Assembly (NCBI GenBank): GCA_045649485.1 | Contig: JAZRPZ010000081.1 | Coordinates: forward strand, 19,876 to 83,875 | Direction of reading: 5' to 3' | Source of the DNA: RUG11247 sp045649485 | Lineage (GTDB): Bacteria; Bacillota; Clostridia; Christensenellales; Aristaeellaceae | DNA length: 64,000 bases | In this document: positions 41,916 to 51,076 of the stretch, piece by piece | Layout: every line of letters begins with the position of its first letter | Numbering within the stretch: position 1 is the first letter of the stretch | The notes under the pieces: generated by a model | What the model saw: only the letters and a program-made list of their open reading frames with translations | Database searches by the model: none | Told to the model about the DNA's origin: nothing | Program-made: the position numbers and the translations under genes

Positions 41916-43013
41916 ATGTTTGAAATCGAACTTTTCAAGCAGAAGCTTGACCACGTAAACAGCAAGCTGGACGAGATCGCCGTTGCCCTTGATATCGAGC
42001 ACCTCAAGGAGCAGCTCATCGAATATCAGGAAGACATGGCTTCCGCCGGCTTCTGGGATGAAATGGAGCGTGCCACCAGGATCACCGCCGAGTGCCATCG
42101 CGTCGAGGCCAAGATCAATAACTTCAAGTCCCTGAGAACCCGTGCCGAGGACATCGAAGTAATGATGGAACTGGCCGAAGAAGAAGACGATGATTCCATG
42201 GCAGCCGATATCCGCAGCGAATTCGATTCCCTCATCGAGGAACTGGAATCCCTGCGTCTTACCACCCTGCTGACCGGCGAATGGGACGGCTGCAACTGCA
42301 TTCTTTCCCTGCACGCAGGCGCAGGCGGAACCGAAGCACAGGACTGGACCAGCATGCTCTACCGCATGTACACCCGCTATGCCGCACGCATGGGCTTCAC
42401 CGTAAAGGAAGTAGACCTGCTGGACGGCGACGAAGCCGGCATCAAGTCCGTTACCTTCGAAGTTACCGGCGATTACGCATACGGCTACCTGAAGTGCGAG
42501 CGAGGCGTACACCGTCTGGTACGTATCTCTCCCTTCGATGCAAACGCACGCCGTCAGACCTCCTTTGCTTCCATGGACGTTTCTCCCATCATTGAGGATG
42601 ATTCCGAGATCGAGATCCGCAACGAAGATCTGCGTATCGATACCTACCGCGCATCCGGCGCAGGCGGACAGCATGTTAACCGTACCGACTCCGCCGTACG
42701 TATCACCCATCTTCCCACCGGCATCGTTGTACAGTGCCAGAATGAACGTTCTCAGATCCAGAACAAGGAAATGTGCTTCCGCTGGCTGCGCGCACGCCTT
42801 GCCGAGCTGAAGGAACAGCAGCGTCAGGAGCAGATGGGCGAGATCAAGGGCGAAATGAAGAAGATCGAGTGGGGCAGCCAGATCCGTTCTTACGTATTCC
42901 AGCCCTACAAGCTGGTAAAGGACCTGCGCACCGGCTACGAAGTTGGCGATGTTGACGGCGTAATGGACGGCAAGATCGAAGGCTTCGTCACCGCCTACCT
43001 GCAGAGCCTCTGA
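41916..43013 (+). CDS. prfB: peptide chain release factor 2, without programmed frameshift
   Basis: A 365-residue class I release factor reading UGA and UAA. The stop-recognition motif SPF occurs in VRISPFDANARRQTSF and the catalytic GGQ in RASGAGGQHVNRTDSAV. At codons 25-26, where many prfB genes carry CTT-TGA with a +1 frameshift, the sequence reads CTT-GAT (41988-41993) in frame. The autoregulatory frameshift is therefore absent and the whole protein is read continuously. GAGGATG lies before ATG 41916. It sits 93 bases after secA, so it may share its transcript. Confidence 0.97.
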   Translation: MFEIELFKQKLDHVNSKLDEIAVALDIEHLKEQLIEYQEDMASAGFWDEMERATRITAECHRVEAKINNFKSLRTRAEDIEVMMELAEEEDDDSMAADIRSEFDSLIEELESLRLTTLLTGEWDGCNCILSLHAGAGGTEAQDWTSMLYRMYTRYAARMGFTVKEVDLLDGDEAGIKSVTFEVTGDYAYGYLKCERGVHRLVRISPFDANARRQTSFASMDVSPIIEDDSEIEIRNEDLRIDTYRASGAGGQHVNRTDSAVRITHLPTGIVVQCQNERSQIQNKEMCFRWLRARLAELKEQQRQEQMGEIKGEMKKIEWGSQIRSYVFQPYKLVKDLRTGYEVGDVDGVMDGKIEGFVTAYLQSL

Positions 43014-43017
43014 TACC

Positions 43018-43494
43018 ATGAAGTATTCACTGAAACAACTGGTCGGAAAGCCGCTTATCTTCCTTCAGGCAGCGACCTTCCTGCTTTGCCTTGGCAGAAT
43101 AGCGCTTAATGTATTTGCCGGCAGCGGCGAACTGCTGACAGGCCTCATCTATGCGCTGCCCTTCGCAGTGATAACCATGTTTATCGTGAGATACATCTAT
43201 CTTGCCATAAACATTCCCTGCTGCAGTCTGAAAGATGAATTTGAAGTCACCTTCGACAGGGTGACCCATTACCGCAAAGGCAAAAAGGTAAAAGAACTTG
43301 CCATCAACAGCAGCACCAATGTATACAGCTATCGCGGAATACTGCGCACCATGCTGGTGTTCTCTCCCCGAAAGCTGCCTCAGGGCGAAATACTCAAGAC
43401 ATATATAGAGGATGCCGAGGTCATCTACATTCCCTACATGGCGAAAAAGATGCCCAAACTGAAGAAATACTTCGACAAAGCATCCCGTATATAA
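43018..43494 (+). CDS. membrane protein of unknown function
   Basis: A 158-residue protein with two hydrophobic segments (about residues 12-32 and 42-66) followed by a soluble domain of about 85 residues rich in beta strands (DEFEVTFDRVTHYRKGKK, NVYSYRGILRTMLVFSPRK). The layout resembles YcxB-like or PH-like proteins of Bacillota, but I cannot assign it. It starts 4 bases after the prfB stop, so it is co-transcribed and probably coupled to prfB. Confidence 0.7.
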   Translation: MKYSLKQLVGKPLIFLQAATFLLCLGRIALNVFAGSGELLTGLIYALPFAVITMFIVRYIYLAINIPCCSLKDEFEVTFDRVTHYRKGKKVKELAINSSTNVYSYRGILRTMLVFSPRKLPQGEILKTYIEDAEVIYIPYMAKKMPKLKKYFDKASRI

Positions 43495-43506
43495 TGCCGC
43501 AAAGAC

Positions 43507-43546
43507 AGGCGGGGCAGGGCGGCACGCTCTGCTCCGTCTGCTTTTT
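43507..43546 (+). terminator. intrinsic terminator
   Basis: An 11-bp stem with two G-T pairs, AGGCGGGGCAG (43507-43517) with CTGCTCCGTCT (43529-43539), then TTTTT at 43542-43546. Confidence 0.65.
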
Positions 43547-43569
43547 CTGAGATATATGCGAGGTATAGC

Positions 43570-44262
43570 ATGATGAAAAATATACTGCGCGCCTTCGCGC
43601 TGACATTCGGCATATTCCTGATGAGCGTTTTCTGTGCATTATCGCTGTTTCACCGTACCGCAGTGGACGGTCGGCTGTATTATGATATACAGCTCGAAGA
43701 AAATGTATCGCCCGGCGTGGATAACGATACCATGCTAGAACTTGATCTTCTGCTCGCTGCATATCTTGCGGGCGATGCGGATGCGCTTGACTCCACCGAC
43801 CTTTTCAATACAGACGAAAAGGCTCACATGGCGGATGTATACAACATATTCGCCGCCATGCGCATCATAAAGAATGTGTCTCTCGCGATATCCGTGCCGC
43901 TGTTGGGCTGGGTATATTACAACCGTCAGAAATTCTCACGCAAACTTCTGCGTGCCTGTATAACCAGAGGCACAGCGCTGCTGTTTGTGCCGATCATCAT
44001 TGCAGGCGCATGGGCTGCCGTTGATTTCGATGCGGTATTTACTTTCATGCACAGGCTGCTTTTCACAAACGACCTGTGGCTGATGGATCCCCGTACCGAC
44101 CTCATGATACGCATGCTGCCCGAAAGATTTTTTGTATCCATCGGCACGAAGCTTGCATTCCGCGCGCTTGTCGGCGCTGTTGCAGTGCCCGCCATACTCT
44201 TCATTGGCACGATCGACTGGGCAAAATACGAAAAGAAAAACATCTCCAACGAAAACAACTAA
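43570..44262 (+). CDS. DUF1461 (TIGR01906-type) integral membrane protein
   Basis: A 230-residue protein with membrane segments near residues 5-25, 105-120, 135-155 and 195-215. The extracytoplasmic loop has NTDEKAHMADVYNIFAAM, and a later loop has FTNDLWLMDPRTDLMIRMLP followed by ERFF, which match, from memory, the conserved blocks of this uncharacterised family. The start is ATG-ATG at 43570-43573 with GAGG nearby. The gene after it is tsaD, 19 bases away. Confidence 0.82.
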   Translation: MMKNILRAFALTFGIFLMSVFCALSLFHRTAVDGRLYYDIQLEENVSPGVDNDTMLELDLLLAAYLAGDADALDSTDLFNTDEKAHMADVYNIFAAMRIIKNVSLAISVPLLGWVYYNRQKFSRKLLRACITRGTALLFVPIIIAGAWAAVDFDAVFTFMHRLLFTNDLWLMDPRTDLMIRMLPERFFVSIGTKLAFRALVGAVAVPAILFIGTIDWAKYEKKNISNENN

Positions 44263-44281
44263 CATTTTGCAGGTGACAGAT

Positions 44282-45340
44282 ATGGATTACATGTCCCGTA
44301 TGCGCGAAAAGGCCGAAGCCCTGCGCGCGAAGAAGAGCGCCGTTATACTGGCAGTCGAGTCCTCCTGCGACGAGACCGCCATGGCGATAGTTGAAAACGG
44401 ACGCATTATGCGCGCCAGCGCCATTGCTTCCCAGATAGACGTACATGCGCTGTACGGCGGCGTTGTGCCCGAAATAGCTTCCCGTATGCACGTGGAAGCC
44501 CTTGATCCCCTGCTGGACGAAGCGCTGAAGCAGGCAGACATGACCATGGACGATATCGACGCCGTGGCAGTCACCTGCGGACCCGGTCTGGTGGGCGCAC
44601 TGCTCACCGGAGTAAGCTGGGCAAAGGCATTCGCCTACGGACGCGACCTGCCCCTCATCGCCGTAAACCATATCGAGGGTCACGTAAGCGCCAATTACAT
44701 AGCTTCTCCCGAGCTTGAGCCGCCCTTCATCTCTCTGGTTGCGTCCGGCGGACACAGCCATATCGTGCACGTGAAGGAATACGGCGTATACGAAACTCTG
44801 GGTGCCACCCATGATGACGCCGCAGGCGAAGCCTTCGACAAGGTTGCCCGCGTGCTGCAGATTCCCTATCCCGGCGGCCCGCTGCTGGACAAGCTGGCGG
44901 AAGAAGGCAACGATACTGCCTACAAGTTCCCCCGTCCCGTTACTCCCGGCAAATACGATTTCTCTTTCAGCGGCCTGAAGACCGCCGTTATAAATCAGGC
45001 TCATCACATCCGTCAGGCAGGCGGCGAGATAAACGCCGCAGACTTCGCAGCATCTTTCCGCAAGTCTGTGGTAGACCTGCTGGTTGAAAAAGCCGTTGCC
45101 GCCGCAAAGGATACCGGCGCCGACAAGCTTGCCATCGCCGGCGGCGTTGCCGCAAACAGCCTGCTGCGCAGCGAGATCGTCGCAAAGGGCGAAAAGGCCG
45201 GTCTCAAGGTATTTGTACCTCCGAAATGGCTCTGCACCGACAACGCCGTAATGATCGGTGCCGCGGCATATTACGACCTGATGCGCCGCGATGTTGCTGA
45301 GCTCGACCTGAACGCCATGCCCTCTATCCGCATGTTCTGA
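44282..45340 (+). CDS. tsaD: tRNA N6-adenosine threonylcarbamoyltransferase TsaD
   Basis: A 352-residue enzyme placing threonylcarbamoyl on A37 of ANN-decoding tRNAs, with TsaB, TsaC and TsaE (not in this window). The front block AVESSCDETAMAIVENG, GGVVPEIASRMHVE, the metal-binding VNHIEGHVSANY, LVASGGHSHIV and AGEAFDKVARVL are diagnostic of the Kae1/YgjD family. ATG 44282 has AGGTGA before it; the open frame extends 50 codons into the preceding gene, which is rejected as overlap. Followed by a spore-type lipoprotein gene. Confidence 0.97.
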   Translation: MDYMSRMREKAEALRAKKSAVILAVESSCDETAMAIVENGRIMRASAIASQIDVHALYGGVVPEIASRMHVEALDPLLDEALKQADMTMDDIDAVAVTCGPGLVGALLTGVSWAKAFAYGRDLPLIAVNHIEGHVSANYIASPELEPPFISLVASGGHSHIVHVKEYGVYETLGATHDDAAGEAFDKVARVLQIPYPGGPLLDKLAEEGNDTAYKFPRPVTPGKYDFSFSGLKTAVINQAHHIRQAGGEINAADFAASFRKSVVDLLVEKAVAAAKDTGADKLAIAGGVAANSLLRSEIVAKGEKAGLKVFVPPKWLCTDNAVMIGAAAYYDLMRRDVAELDLNAMPSIRMF

Positions 45341-45415
45341 TAAAGAAAATTGCGGTCTGCACGGATATTCCTTCCGTAATTGAGCAAAATATTGCCGCAA
45401 GGAGGAATGATATCC

Positions 45416-45907
45416 ATGTTCATACGCAAAGCTTTCTTTATCATTACCGCACTCACCATCTCCGCTGCACTGACCGGTTGCATGAGCTCCGGCGACGAGG
45501 TGCAGGTAACCGCCGCACCCACTCAGCTTGCCGCCGTCACCGCAGAACCTACTGCCGCCGCATCCGCGTTCGACTGGAATTCCGGCTCTCAGAATGTGGA
45601 AGCCGCTATTGAGCAGCTTTCGGAGGTGGAAAACGCCCGCGTAGCAATCGCCGGCAATACCGCCCTCGTGGGCGTCACCTTTGATAATGCATATCGCGGC
45701 GACATGACCGAGCGCATCCGCGACATGATAGCCGGCGTTGTAAAAAAGGCAGACCCCTCCATTGAACGGGTCGCCGTCACCGCCGCAGAGGATGACGTTG
45801 CGAAGATATTTGAAGTGACCGACAGCATCCGTGCCGATGCCACCAAAACATTCGATAACTTCCGCAACGATATAAACCGCATCCTGAATAACGATACCAC
45901 CATGTGA
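45416..45907 (+). CDS. YhcN/YlaJ-type sporulation lipoprotein
   Basis: A 163-residue lipoprotein with signal peptide and lipobox (ITALTISAALTGC, acylated Cys at about residue 21), a Pro/Ala/Thr-rich linker (AAPTQLAAVTAEPTAAAS), then a domain with VENARVAIAGNTALVGVTF, the YhcN/YlaJ pattern for proteins of the spore membrane. ATG 45416 is chosen because AAGGAGG lies 9 bases before it. The preceding gap can fold with TTGCGG (45350-45355) pairing to CCGCAA next to the ribosome site, a possible translational control that I cannot test. It suggests spore-forming ancestry. Confidence 0.75.
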   Translation: MFIRKAFFIITALTISAALTGCMSSGDEVQVTAAPTQLAAVTAEPTAAASAFDWNSGSQNVEAAIEQLSEVENARVAIAGNTALVGVTFDNAYRGDMTERIRDMIAGVVKKADPSIERVAVTAAEDDVAKIFEVTDSIRADATKTFDNFRNDINRILNNDTTM

Positions 45908-45954
45908 TAAACCGAAGGCGCGGCTCATGCCGCGCCATTACATAAGAGGTGCCT

Positions 45955-48900
45955 ATGTTCTGTCATCTTCATCTGCATACCGAATATTCACTGCTTGACG
46001 GCGCATGCCGCATCAAGCAGCTTGCCAAGCAGGTAAAATCGCTTGGCATGGAAAGCTGCGCCATTACTGACCATGGAGCGATGTATGGCGTTATTGATTT
46101 TTATAAGGCTATGAAAGATGAAGGCATACACCCCGTAATCGGCTGCGAGGTATATGTCTGTCAGAATATGGATGACAAGACCTCCAACACCCGCGATTAC
46201 AACCATCTCGTGCTGCTTTGCGAAACTCAGGAAGGCTATCAGAATCTTATAAAGATGGTCTCCGCCGGATTCACCCGCGGTTTCTATTACCGTCCCCGCA
46301 TAGATATGAAGATGCTGCGTGAGCACAGCAAGGGACTTATCGCGCTCTCCGCCTGCATATCCGGCGCAATACCCCGTTTCCTTTTGGATGGCCGTGAAAA
46401 CGACGCCCGCAAGGCCGCACAGGAATACATCGACATATTCGGCAAGAATAATTTCTTCATCGAACTGCAGGACCACTCTCTTGCTGAGCAGAAGCAAGTG
46501 CTGCCCAGGCTGGTAAACCTTTCCCGCGAGATGGATATCCCCCTCGTAGTCACCAACGACTGCCACTACCTCACCCGCGAAGACGCCGCAGCCCAGGAAG
46601 TACTCATGTGCATCCAGACAGGCAAGACCCTGTCCGATGAAAACCGCATGCGCATGAATACGGACGAGATGTACGTAAAAAGCGAAGAGGAAATGCTGGC
46701 GAAATTCCCCGCATTTGCCGAAGCTATCGCCCGCACAGACGAGATAGCCAAGCGCTGCCATGTGGAATTCGATTTCTCCTCCCGTCATCTGCCCAAGTAC
46801 CCCCTGCCCGAGACCGAAACCGACGCCACCGAATACTTCGTGCGCATGTGCCGCGAGGGTCTTATGGCGAAATACGGCCCCGACAACAAGGAAGCATGGG
46901 ACAGACTGGAGTACGAGCTCAGCGTCATTATCTCCATGGGCTTTGTTGACTACTACCTTATCGTGTGGGATTTCATCAACTATGCCAAGACCCACGGCGT
47001 GGGTGTAGGTCCCGGACGAGGCAGCGGCGCAGGCTCCATCGCCGCCTATGCCATAGGCATCACCGCAATTGACCCCATCAAATACAATCTGGTATTCGAG
47101 CGATTCCTCAATCCCGAGCGAATCTCCATGCCCGATTTCGACGTAGACTTCGATTACGAGCGCCGCGGTCAGGTTATCAAATATGTTGCCCGCCGCTATG
47201 GCGAGGACCATGTTTCCCAGATAATCACCTTCGGCACCATGGCCGCACGCGGCGTTATCCGCGATGTAGGCCGAGTGCTGGATATGAGCTATCAGCAGAC
47301 TGATGCGGTAGCAAAACTGATACCTTTCGAGCTGAACATGACCCTCGAAAAGGCGCTGTCCCTCAGCAGCGAGCTTCGCCGCATGTATGAAGGCGACGAC
47401 CAGATAAAGCGCCTTATTGATACCGCAAAGCGCCTTGAGGGCATGCCCCGCCATGCGTCAACCCATGCTGCAGGCGTACTGATAACCTCCAGACCCGTCG
47501 TTGACTATGTACCTCTGCAGACCAATGACGATGTTATCACCACTCAGTTCCCCATGACCACCCTTGAGTCGCTGGGGCTTCTGAAGATGGACTTCCTCGG
47601 TCTGCGCACTCTGAACGTGGTAGGCGATACCCTCGACATGCTGCGTGAAGAGGGTCTGGAAAACATGACACCCGACGAGATACCAACCGACGACCCCTTG
47701 GTATATGAAATGATATCCGCAGGCGATACCGACGGCGTATTCCAGCTGGAATCTTCCGGCATGAAGAGCTTCCTTACCAACATGCGCCCGGAAAATTTTG
47801 AAGACATAATCGCCGCCATTTCTCTGTACCGCCCCGGTCCCATGGACTCCATTCCCCGCTATGTTGCGGGTAAGCACGACCCCTCAACCGTATCCTATAA
47901 GACCGATAAACTGAAGCCCATACTGGATGTTACCTACGGCTGCATGGTCTATCAGGAACAGGTAATGCAGATAGTCCGCGACCTTGCGGGTTATTCGATG
48001 GGCCGAAGCGACCTTGTGCGCCGTGCTATGGCAAAGAAAAAGCACGACGTAATGAATCAGGAAAAGCGCAACTTCATATACGGCCTTGAAGAAAACGGCG
48101 TGGTCACCGTGCCCGGCGCTGTGCGCAACGGCGTATCCGAGCAGGTCGCCGAAGCGATATTCGATGAAATGACCGCCTTCGCCAGCTATGCCTTCAACAA
48201 ATCCCACGCCGCAGCATACGGCGCGGTAACGCTGCAGACCGCATGGCTGAAGCGCCATTATCCCGTGGAATTCATGGCGGCACTGATGAATTCCTTCGAA
48301 GGCAATTCCGAAAAGATAGCCTACTATATCCAGTACTGCCGCAAGCATGGCATAACCATACTGCCCCCGGACGTGAATTCCTCTCAGGCCAAATTCTCCG
48401 TTGATACCTCCGGCGGCGTAAAGGGCATCCGTTTCGGTCTTTCCGGCATCAAAAACCTGGGGCACCCCGCCGTAAACGCCATCGTTGCCGAGCGCAGCCG
48501 CAGCGGCGCATTCCGCGACATATATGATTTCATTGACAGGCTCACCGGCAACGCCATAAACAAAAAGGGCGTTGAAAGCATAATCCGCGCAGGTGCGATG
48601 GATTCGCTGCCCGGTTTCCGCAGCCAGAAACTTCATGTATTCGAAAAGGCAATGGACGGTGCTTCCAAGCATTCCAAGTCCGCCATCGAAGGCCAGATCT
48701 CCCTCTTCAGCTTCGATGACGAAGTAGCGCCCCCGCCGCCTCCGCTGCCGGATATCCGCGAATTCGAAAAGTACAACCTGCTGCAGATGGAAAAGGAAGT
48801 AACCGGCGTATACATCTCCGGCCATCCCCTTGACCAATATTCGGAAGAGCTGAACATGCTGGAGGTAACATCCCAGTTCCTGCGCTCCCAGAAGGATGAT

Positions 48901-49527
48901 GCTCCCGACGGCGGCATGAGCCTTGACCAGGCTACCGTCTCCATGGGCGGCATGATCGCCGAAAAGCGCATGAAAGCCACCAAGTCCGGCAACATGATGG
49001 CCTTTGTACAGCTTGAAGACCTGTACGGCGTCACTGAAGTCCTGGTTTTCCCCAAGGTATACGACAGGGTAAGCGCCATGCTCACGCAGGATAATCCCGT
49101 GGTGCTCACCGGTAAGCTTTCCGTGCGCGAAGATGAGGACATAAAGCTGCTGCTGGATACCGCAATGCCGCTGAAGGGCTATGTCGGCGGAGCAAACGCT
49201 CCCGAACGCAGGCAGGACGGCTACCAGTCCTATCCACAGTATGCGCCCGAAGACCTGCCCATTGTACAGGGTACTGCTCAGTCCGCCGCACCCGCGCAGG
49301 AAGCGGAAGCACCCCGTCAGCGCAGGCTCTATCTGAAGCTTTCCCGCCCGCAGATGGACGGAGCGCTGAAGATACTCTCCAAAACTCCCGGCGGCATAAG
49401 GGTAATGCTCTACATCGCTGAAGAAAAGAAAACTCTCGCCGCACCCATGGAATACTGGGTAAACGAGAATTTCGACAGAGCGTCCCTCGAAAATCTGCTG
49501 GGCAAGGAATCCGTAGTGGTGAAATGA
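45955..49527 (+). CDS. dnaE: DNA polymerase III alpha subunit DnaE
   Basis: The 1190-residue replicative polymerase. The N-terminal PHP domain has HLHTEYSLLDGA and ITDHGAMYG. The palm domain holds PGRGSGAGS and the catalytic MPDFDVDFDYERRGQVI. The finger/beta-binding region, helix-hairpin-helix (AINKKGVESIIRAGAMDS) and C-terminal OB fold (TVSMGGMIAEKRMKATKSG) follow in order. It is of the DnaE1 type by domain layout. ATG 45955 with AAGAGGTG before it is chosen over a GTG two codons upstream. A GC hairpin (45917-45936) in the gap lacks a T-run. Transcription ends in the palindrome at 49567. Confidence 0.97.
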   Translation: MFCHLHLHTEYSLLDGACRIKQLAKQVKSLGMESCAITDHGAMYGVIDFYKAMKDEGIHPVIGCEVYVCQNMDDKTSNTRDYNHLVLLCETQEGYQNLIKMVSAGFTRGFYYRPRIDMKMLREHSKGLIALSACISGAIPRFLLDGRENDARKAAQEYIDIFGKNNFFIELQDHSLAEQKQVLPRLVNLSREMDIPLVVTNDCHYLTREDAAAQEVLMCIQTGKTLSDENRMRMNTDEMYVKSEEEMLAKFPAFAEAIARTDEIAKRCHVEFDFSSRHLPKYPLPETETDATEYFVRMCREGLMAKYGPDNKEAWDRLEYELSVIISMGFVDYYLIVWDFINYAKTHGVGVGPGRGSGAGSIAAYAIGITAIDPIKYNLVFERFLNPERISMPDFDVDFDYERRGQVIKYVARRYGEDHVSQIITFGTMAARGVIRDVGRVLDMSYQQTDAVAKLIPFELNMTLEKALSLSSELRRMYEGDDQIKRLIDTAKRLEGMPRHASTHAAGVLITSRPVVDYVPLQTNDDVITTQFPMTTLESLGLLKMDFLGLRTLNVVGDTLDMLREEGLENMTPDEIPTDDPLVYEMISAGDTDGVFQLESSGMKSFLTNMRPENFEDIIAAISLYRPGPMDSIPRYVAGKHDPSTVSYKTDKLKPILDVTYGCMVYQEQVMQIVRDLAGYSMGRSDLVRRAMAKKKHDVMNQEKRNFIYGLEENGVVTVPGAVRNGVSEQVAEAIFDEMTAFASYAFNKSHAAAYGAVTLQTAWLKRHYPVEFMAALMNSFEGNSEKIAYYIQYCRKHGITILPPDVNSSQAKFSVDTSGGVKGIRFGLSGIKNLGHPAVNAIVAERSRSGAFRDIYDFIDRLTGNAINKKGVESIIRAGAMDSLPGFRSQKLHVFEKAMDGASKHSKSAIEGQISLFSFDDEVAPPPPPLPDIREFEKYNLLQMEKEVTGVYISGHPLDQYSEELNMLEVTSQFLRSQKDDAPDGGMSLDQATVSMGGMIAEKRMKATKSGNMMAFVQLEDLYGVTEVLVFPKVYDRVSAMLTQDNPVVLTGKLSVREDEDIKLLLDTAMPLKGYVGGANAPERRQDGYQSYPQYAPEDLPIVQGTAQSAAPAQEAEAPRQRRLYLKLSRPQMDGALKILSKTPGGIRVMLYIAEEKKTLAAPMEYWVNENFDRASLENLLGKESVVVK

Positions 49528-49551
49528 TCGCCGCTTTTTCCCGTCCATATA

Positions 49552-49580
49552 TTGACACAACATGCTAAGGCTCCTATAAT
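49552..49580 (+). promoter_or_regulatory. near-perfect sigma-A promoter of the arsR-chrA operon
   Basis: -35 TTGACA (49552-49557), 17-base spacer, -10 TATAAT (49575-49580): both hexamers match consensus exactly, which implies a need for repression. Confidence 0.92.
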
Positions 49581-49608
49581 TAAGTATACACTTAATTATA
49601 GGAGCCTT
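49567..49608. promoter_or_regulatory. 42-bp perfect palindrome: ArsR operator over the -10, and dnaE terminator
   Basis: Two 19-bp arms (49567-49585 and 49590-49608) are exact reverse complements around ATAC. The left arm covers the -10 box; the right arm contains GGAG, the only ribosome-site-like sequence for arsR, and ends in CCTTTT. It can therefore act as an ArsR-type operator, sequester the ribosome site in the mRNA, and terminate dnaE transcription. Confidence 0.75.
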
Positions 49609-49613
49609 TTAAT

Positions 49614-49943
49614 ATGGAATTGGAGAAGATACTCAAGGCACTGGGTGAGCCGACCCGCCTCAGGATATACCGCTGCCTTCTGGAACGCAAGCATTGCGTG
49701 CGCTCTCTGTCCAAAAGATTGGGTATATCGGAGCCCGCAATATCCCAGCATCTGAAAATAATGAAGGATGCCTCACTCGTGGAGGGTGCAAAGTTCGGTC
49801 ATCACACCCATTATGTGCCCACGCAGGCTGCGCTGGATTTCATCACGGGCGAATTCACCGCCATGCAGCATATGTCAGCCGCCCTTGACCGCAACATGAC
49901 GGTTTGCCGCTGCGAATACAGAAAGGAGAACGAACTCAAATGA
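49614..49943 (+). CDS. ArsR family transcriptional regulator
   Basis: A 109-residue winged-helix repressor. LGEPTRLRIYRCLLERKHCV opens the domain, LSKRLGISEPAISQHLKIMK is the recognition helix, and the wing follows. Cysteines occur at about residues 22 and 29 and as a CRC pair near residues 98-100, so metal, chromate or thiol sensing is possible, though these are not the classical CVC positions. It is followed directly (ATGA overlap) by two chromate transporter halves. It is very probably autoregulated through the palindrome over its promoter. Confidence 0.92.
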   Translation: MELEKILKALGEPTRLRIYRCLLERKHCVRSLSKRLGISEPAISQHLKIMKDASLVEGAKFGHHTHYVPTQAALDFITGEFTAMQHMSAALDRNMTVCRCEYRKENELK

Positions 49944-50518
49944 ACCTGCTGATCGATCTGTTCCTCACCTTTGCCAAAGTCGGGCTGTTCACCTTTGGCG
50001 GAGGATATGCGATGATCGCCATGATCGAAAACATCTGCGTTGAAAAGAAGAAGTGGATAACCCACGACGAGATGATGGACATCACCGTCATCGCCGAATC
50101 CACCCCCGGTCCCATAGCCATAAACTGCGCCACTTACGTGGGCTACAAGCAGGCGGGGCTGTTGGGCGCGGTTATATCCACCATCGGCATGGTGCTGCCC
50201 TCCTTCGCCATCATATTCATCATCTCCATGTTCCTGGATAATTTCCTTGAGATAGCCGTAATCGCCAGCGCCTTCAAGGGAATAAAGATAGCCGTTGGCA
50301 TTCTTATCCTCGACGCAGCCATCACCATGATCAAAAAGATGCACAAGAAGGTGCTGCCCCGCACCATCATGGCATGTTCCGCAGTGATAATGCTGCTCAT
50401 CAACATATTCTCCATCAAATTCTCCTCCATCAGCCTGATGCTGGCAGCCGCAGTAGTCAGCGTGTCCGTTTTCCTCATTATGAATAACAAAGCAAAGAAA
50501 GGCGGTGCCGCCAAATGA
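49940..50518 (+). CDS. chrA: chromate transporter, first half-size subunit
   Basis: A 192-residue short-chain CHR protein with about six membrane segments. AKVGLFTFGGGYAMIAMIE and ESTPGPIAINCATYVGYKQAG are the family's signature blocks. Half-size CHR proteins come in pairs and work as antiparallel heterodimers exporting chromate or related anions such as sulfate. ATG 49940 overlaps the arsR stop and has AAAGGAG; the frame extends upstream inside arsR. The next half overlaps by 4 bases. Confidence 0.9.
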   Translation: MNLLIDLFLTFAKVGLFTFGGGYAMIAMIENICVEKKKWITHDEMMDITVIAESTPGPIAINCATYVGYKQAGLLGAVISTIGMVLPSFAIIFIISMFLDNFLEIAVIASAFKGIKIAVGILILDAAITMIKKMHKKVLPRTIMACSAVIMLLINIFSIKFSSISLMLAAAVVSVSVFLIMNNKAKKGGAAK

Positions 50519-51072
50519 TACTGCTCGACCTTTTCCTCGGCTTCCTTAAGGTTGGCTGCTTTGCCTTCGGCGGCGCGTACGGCGCGATACCGCTCATCCG
50601 TGATGTGGTAATGTCCTACGACTGGCTCACCGACGAAAGCCTCACTTACATGATAGCCGTAAGCGAAAGCACCCCCGGCCCCATCATGGTAAACCTCGCC
50701 ACCTACGTGGGCAGCAGCCAGGCGGGCTTCCTCGGCGCACTCGTTGCCACCTTTGCCGTAGTGCTGCCCTCCTTCATAATCATACTGCTCATCACCGCTA
50801 TCCTCGGCATGATAATCAAAAACAAGTACGTGCAGGCGGTGCTGTGTGGTCTCAAGCCCTGTGTTATCGGCATAGTGCTTGCCACCGGCGCTTTCATGAT
50901 ACTGCGCAACTGCTTCGGCACCGTTTCCGCAATTGCGCCCGACCTGCGCGCCATCATCACCACCGCGCTGCTTGTCGCCGCGATGCTCCTCTGGAAATTC
51001 ATTTTCAAGAAAAAGCTTTCGCCCATTATGCTTATCGCAATATCCGCGGTACTTGGTATAGTGATATACTGA
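50515..51072 (+). CDS. chrA: chromate transporter, second half-size subunit
   Basis: A 185-residue partner of the upstream protein with the matching blocks LKVGCFAFGGAYGAIPLIRD and ESTPGPIMVNLATYVGSSQAG and six membrane segments. The two halves are paralogous, as usual for this family. It is the last gene of the arsR operon. Downstream is a structured 64-base repeat rather than a simple T-run terminator. Confidence 0.9.
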   Translation: MILLDLFLGFLKVGCFAFGGAYGAIPLIRDVVMSYDWLTDESLTYMIAVSESTPGPIMVNLATYVGSSQAGFLGALVATFAVVLPSFIIILLITAILGMIIKNKYVQAVLCGLKPCVIGIVLATGAFMILRNCFGTVSAIAPDLRAIITTALLVAAMLLWKFIFKKKLSPIMLIAISAVLGIVIY

Positions 51073-51076
51073 AATT

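Noticed and set aside
44132..44281. Longer N-terminus of TsaD
   Set aside because: The extra 50 codons overlap the DUF1461 gene and do not match the family, whose proteins begin near the AVESSCDET block; AGGTGA supports the ATG at 44282.
45908..45948. Terminator between the spore lipoprotein gene and dnaE
   Set aside because: The GGCGCGG/CCGCGCC hairpin has no following T-run, and dnaE follows closely; it may be an mRNA structure instead.
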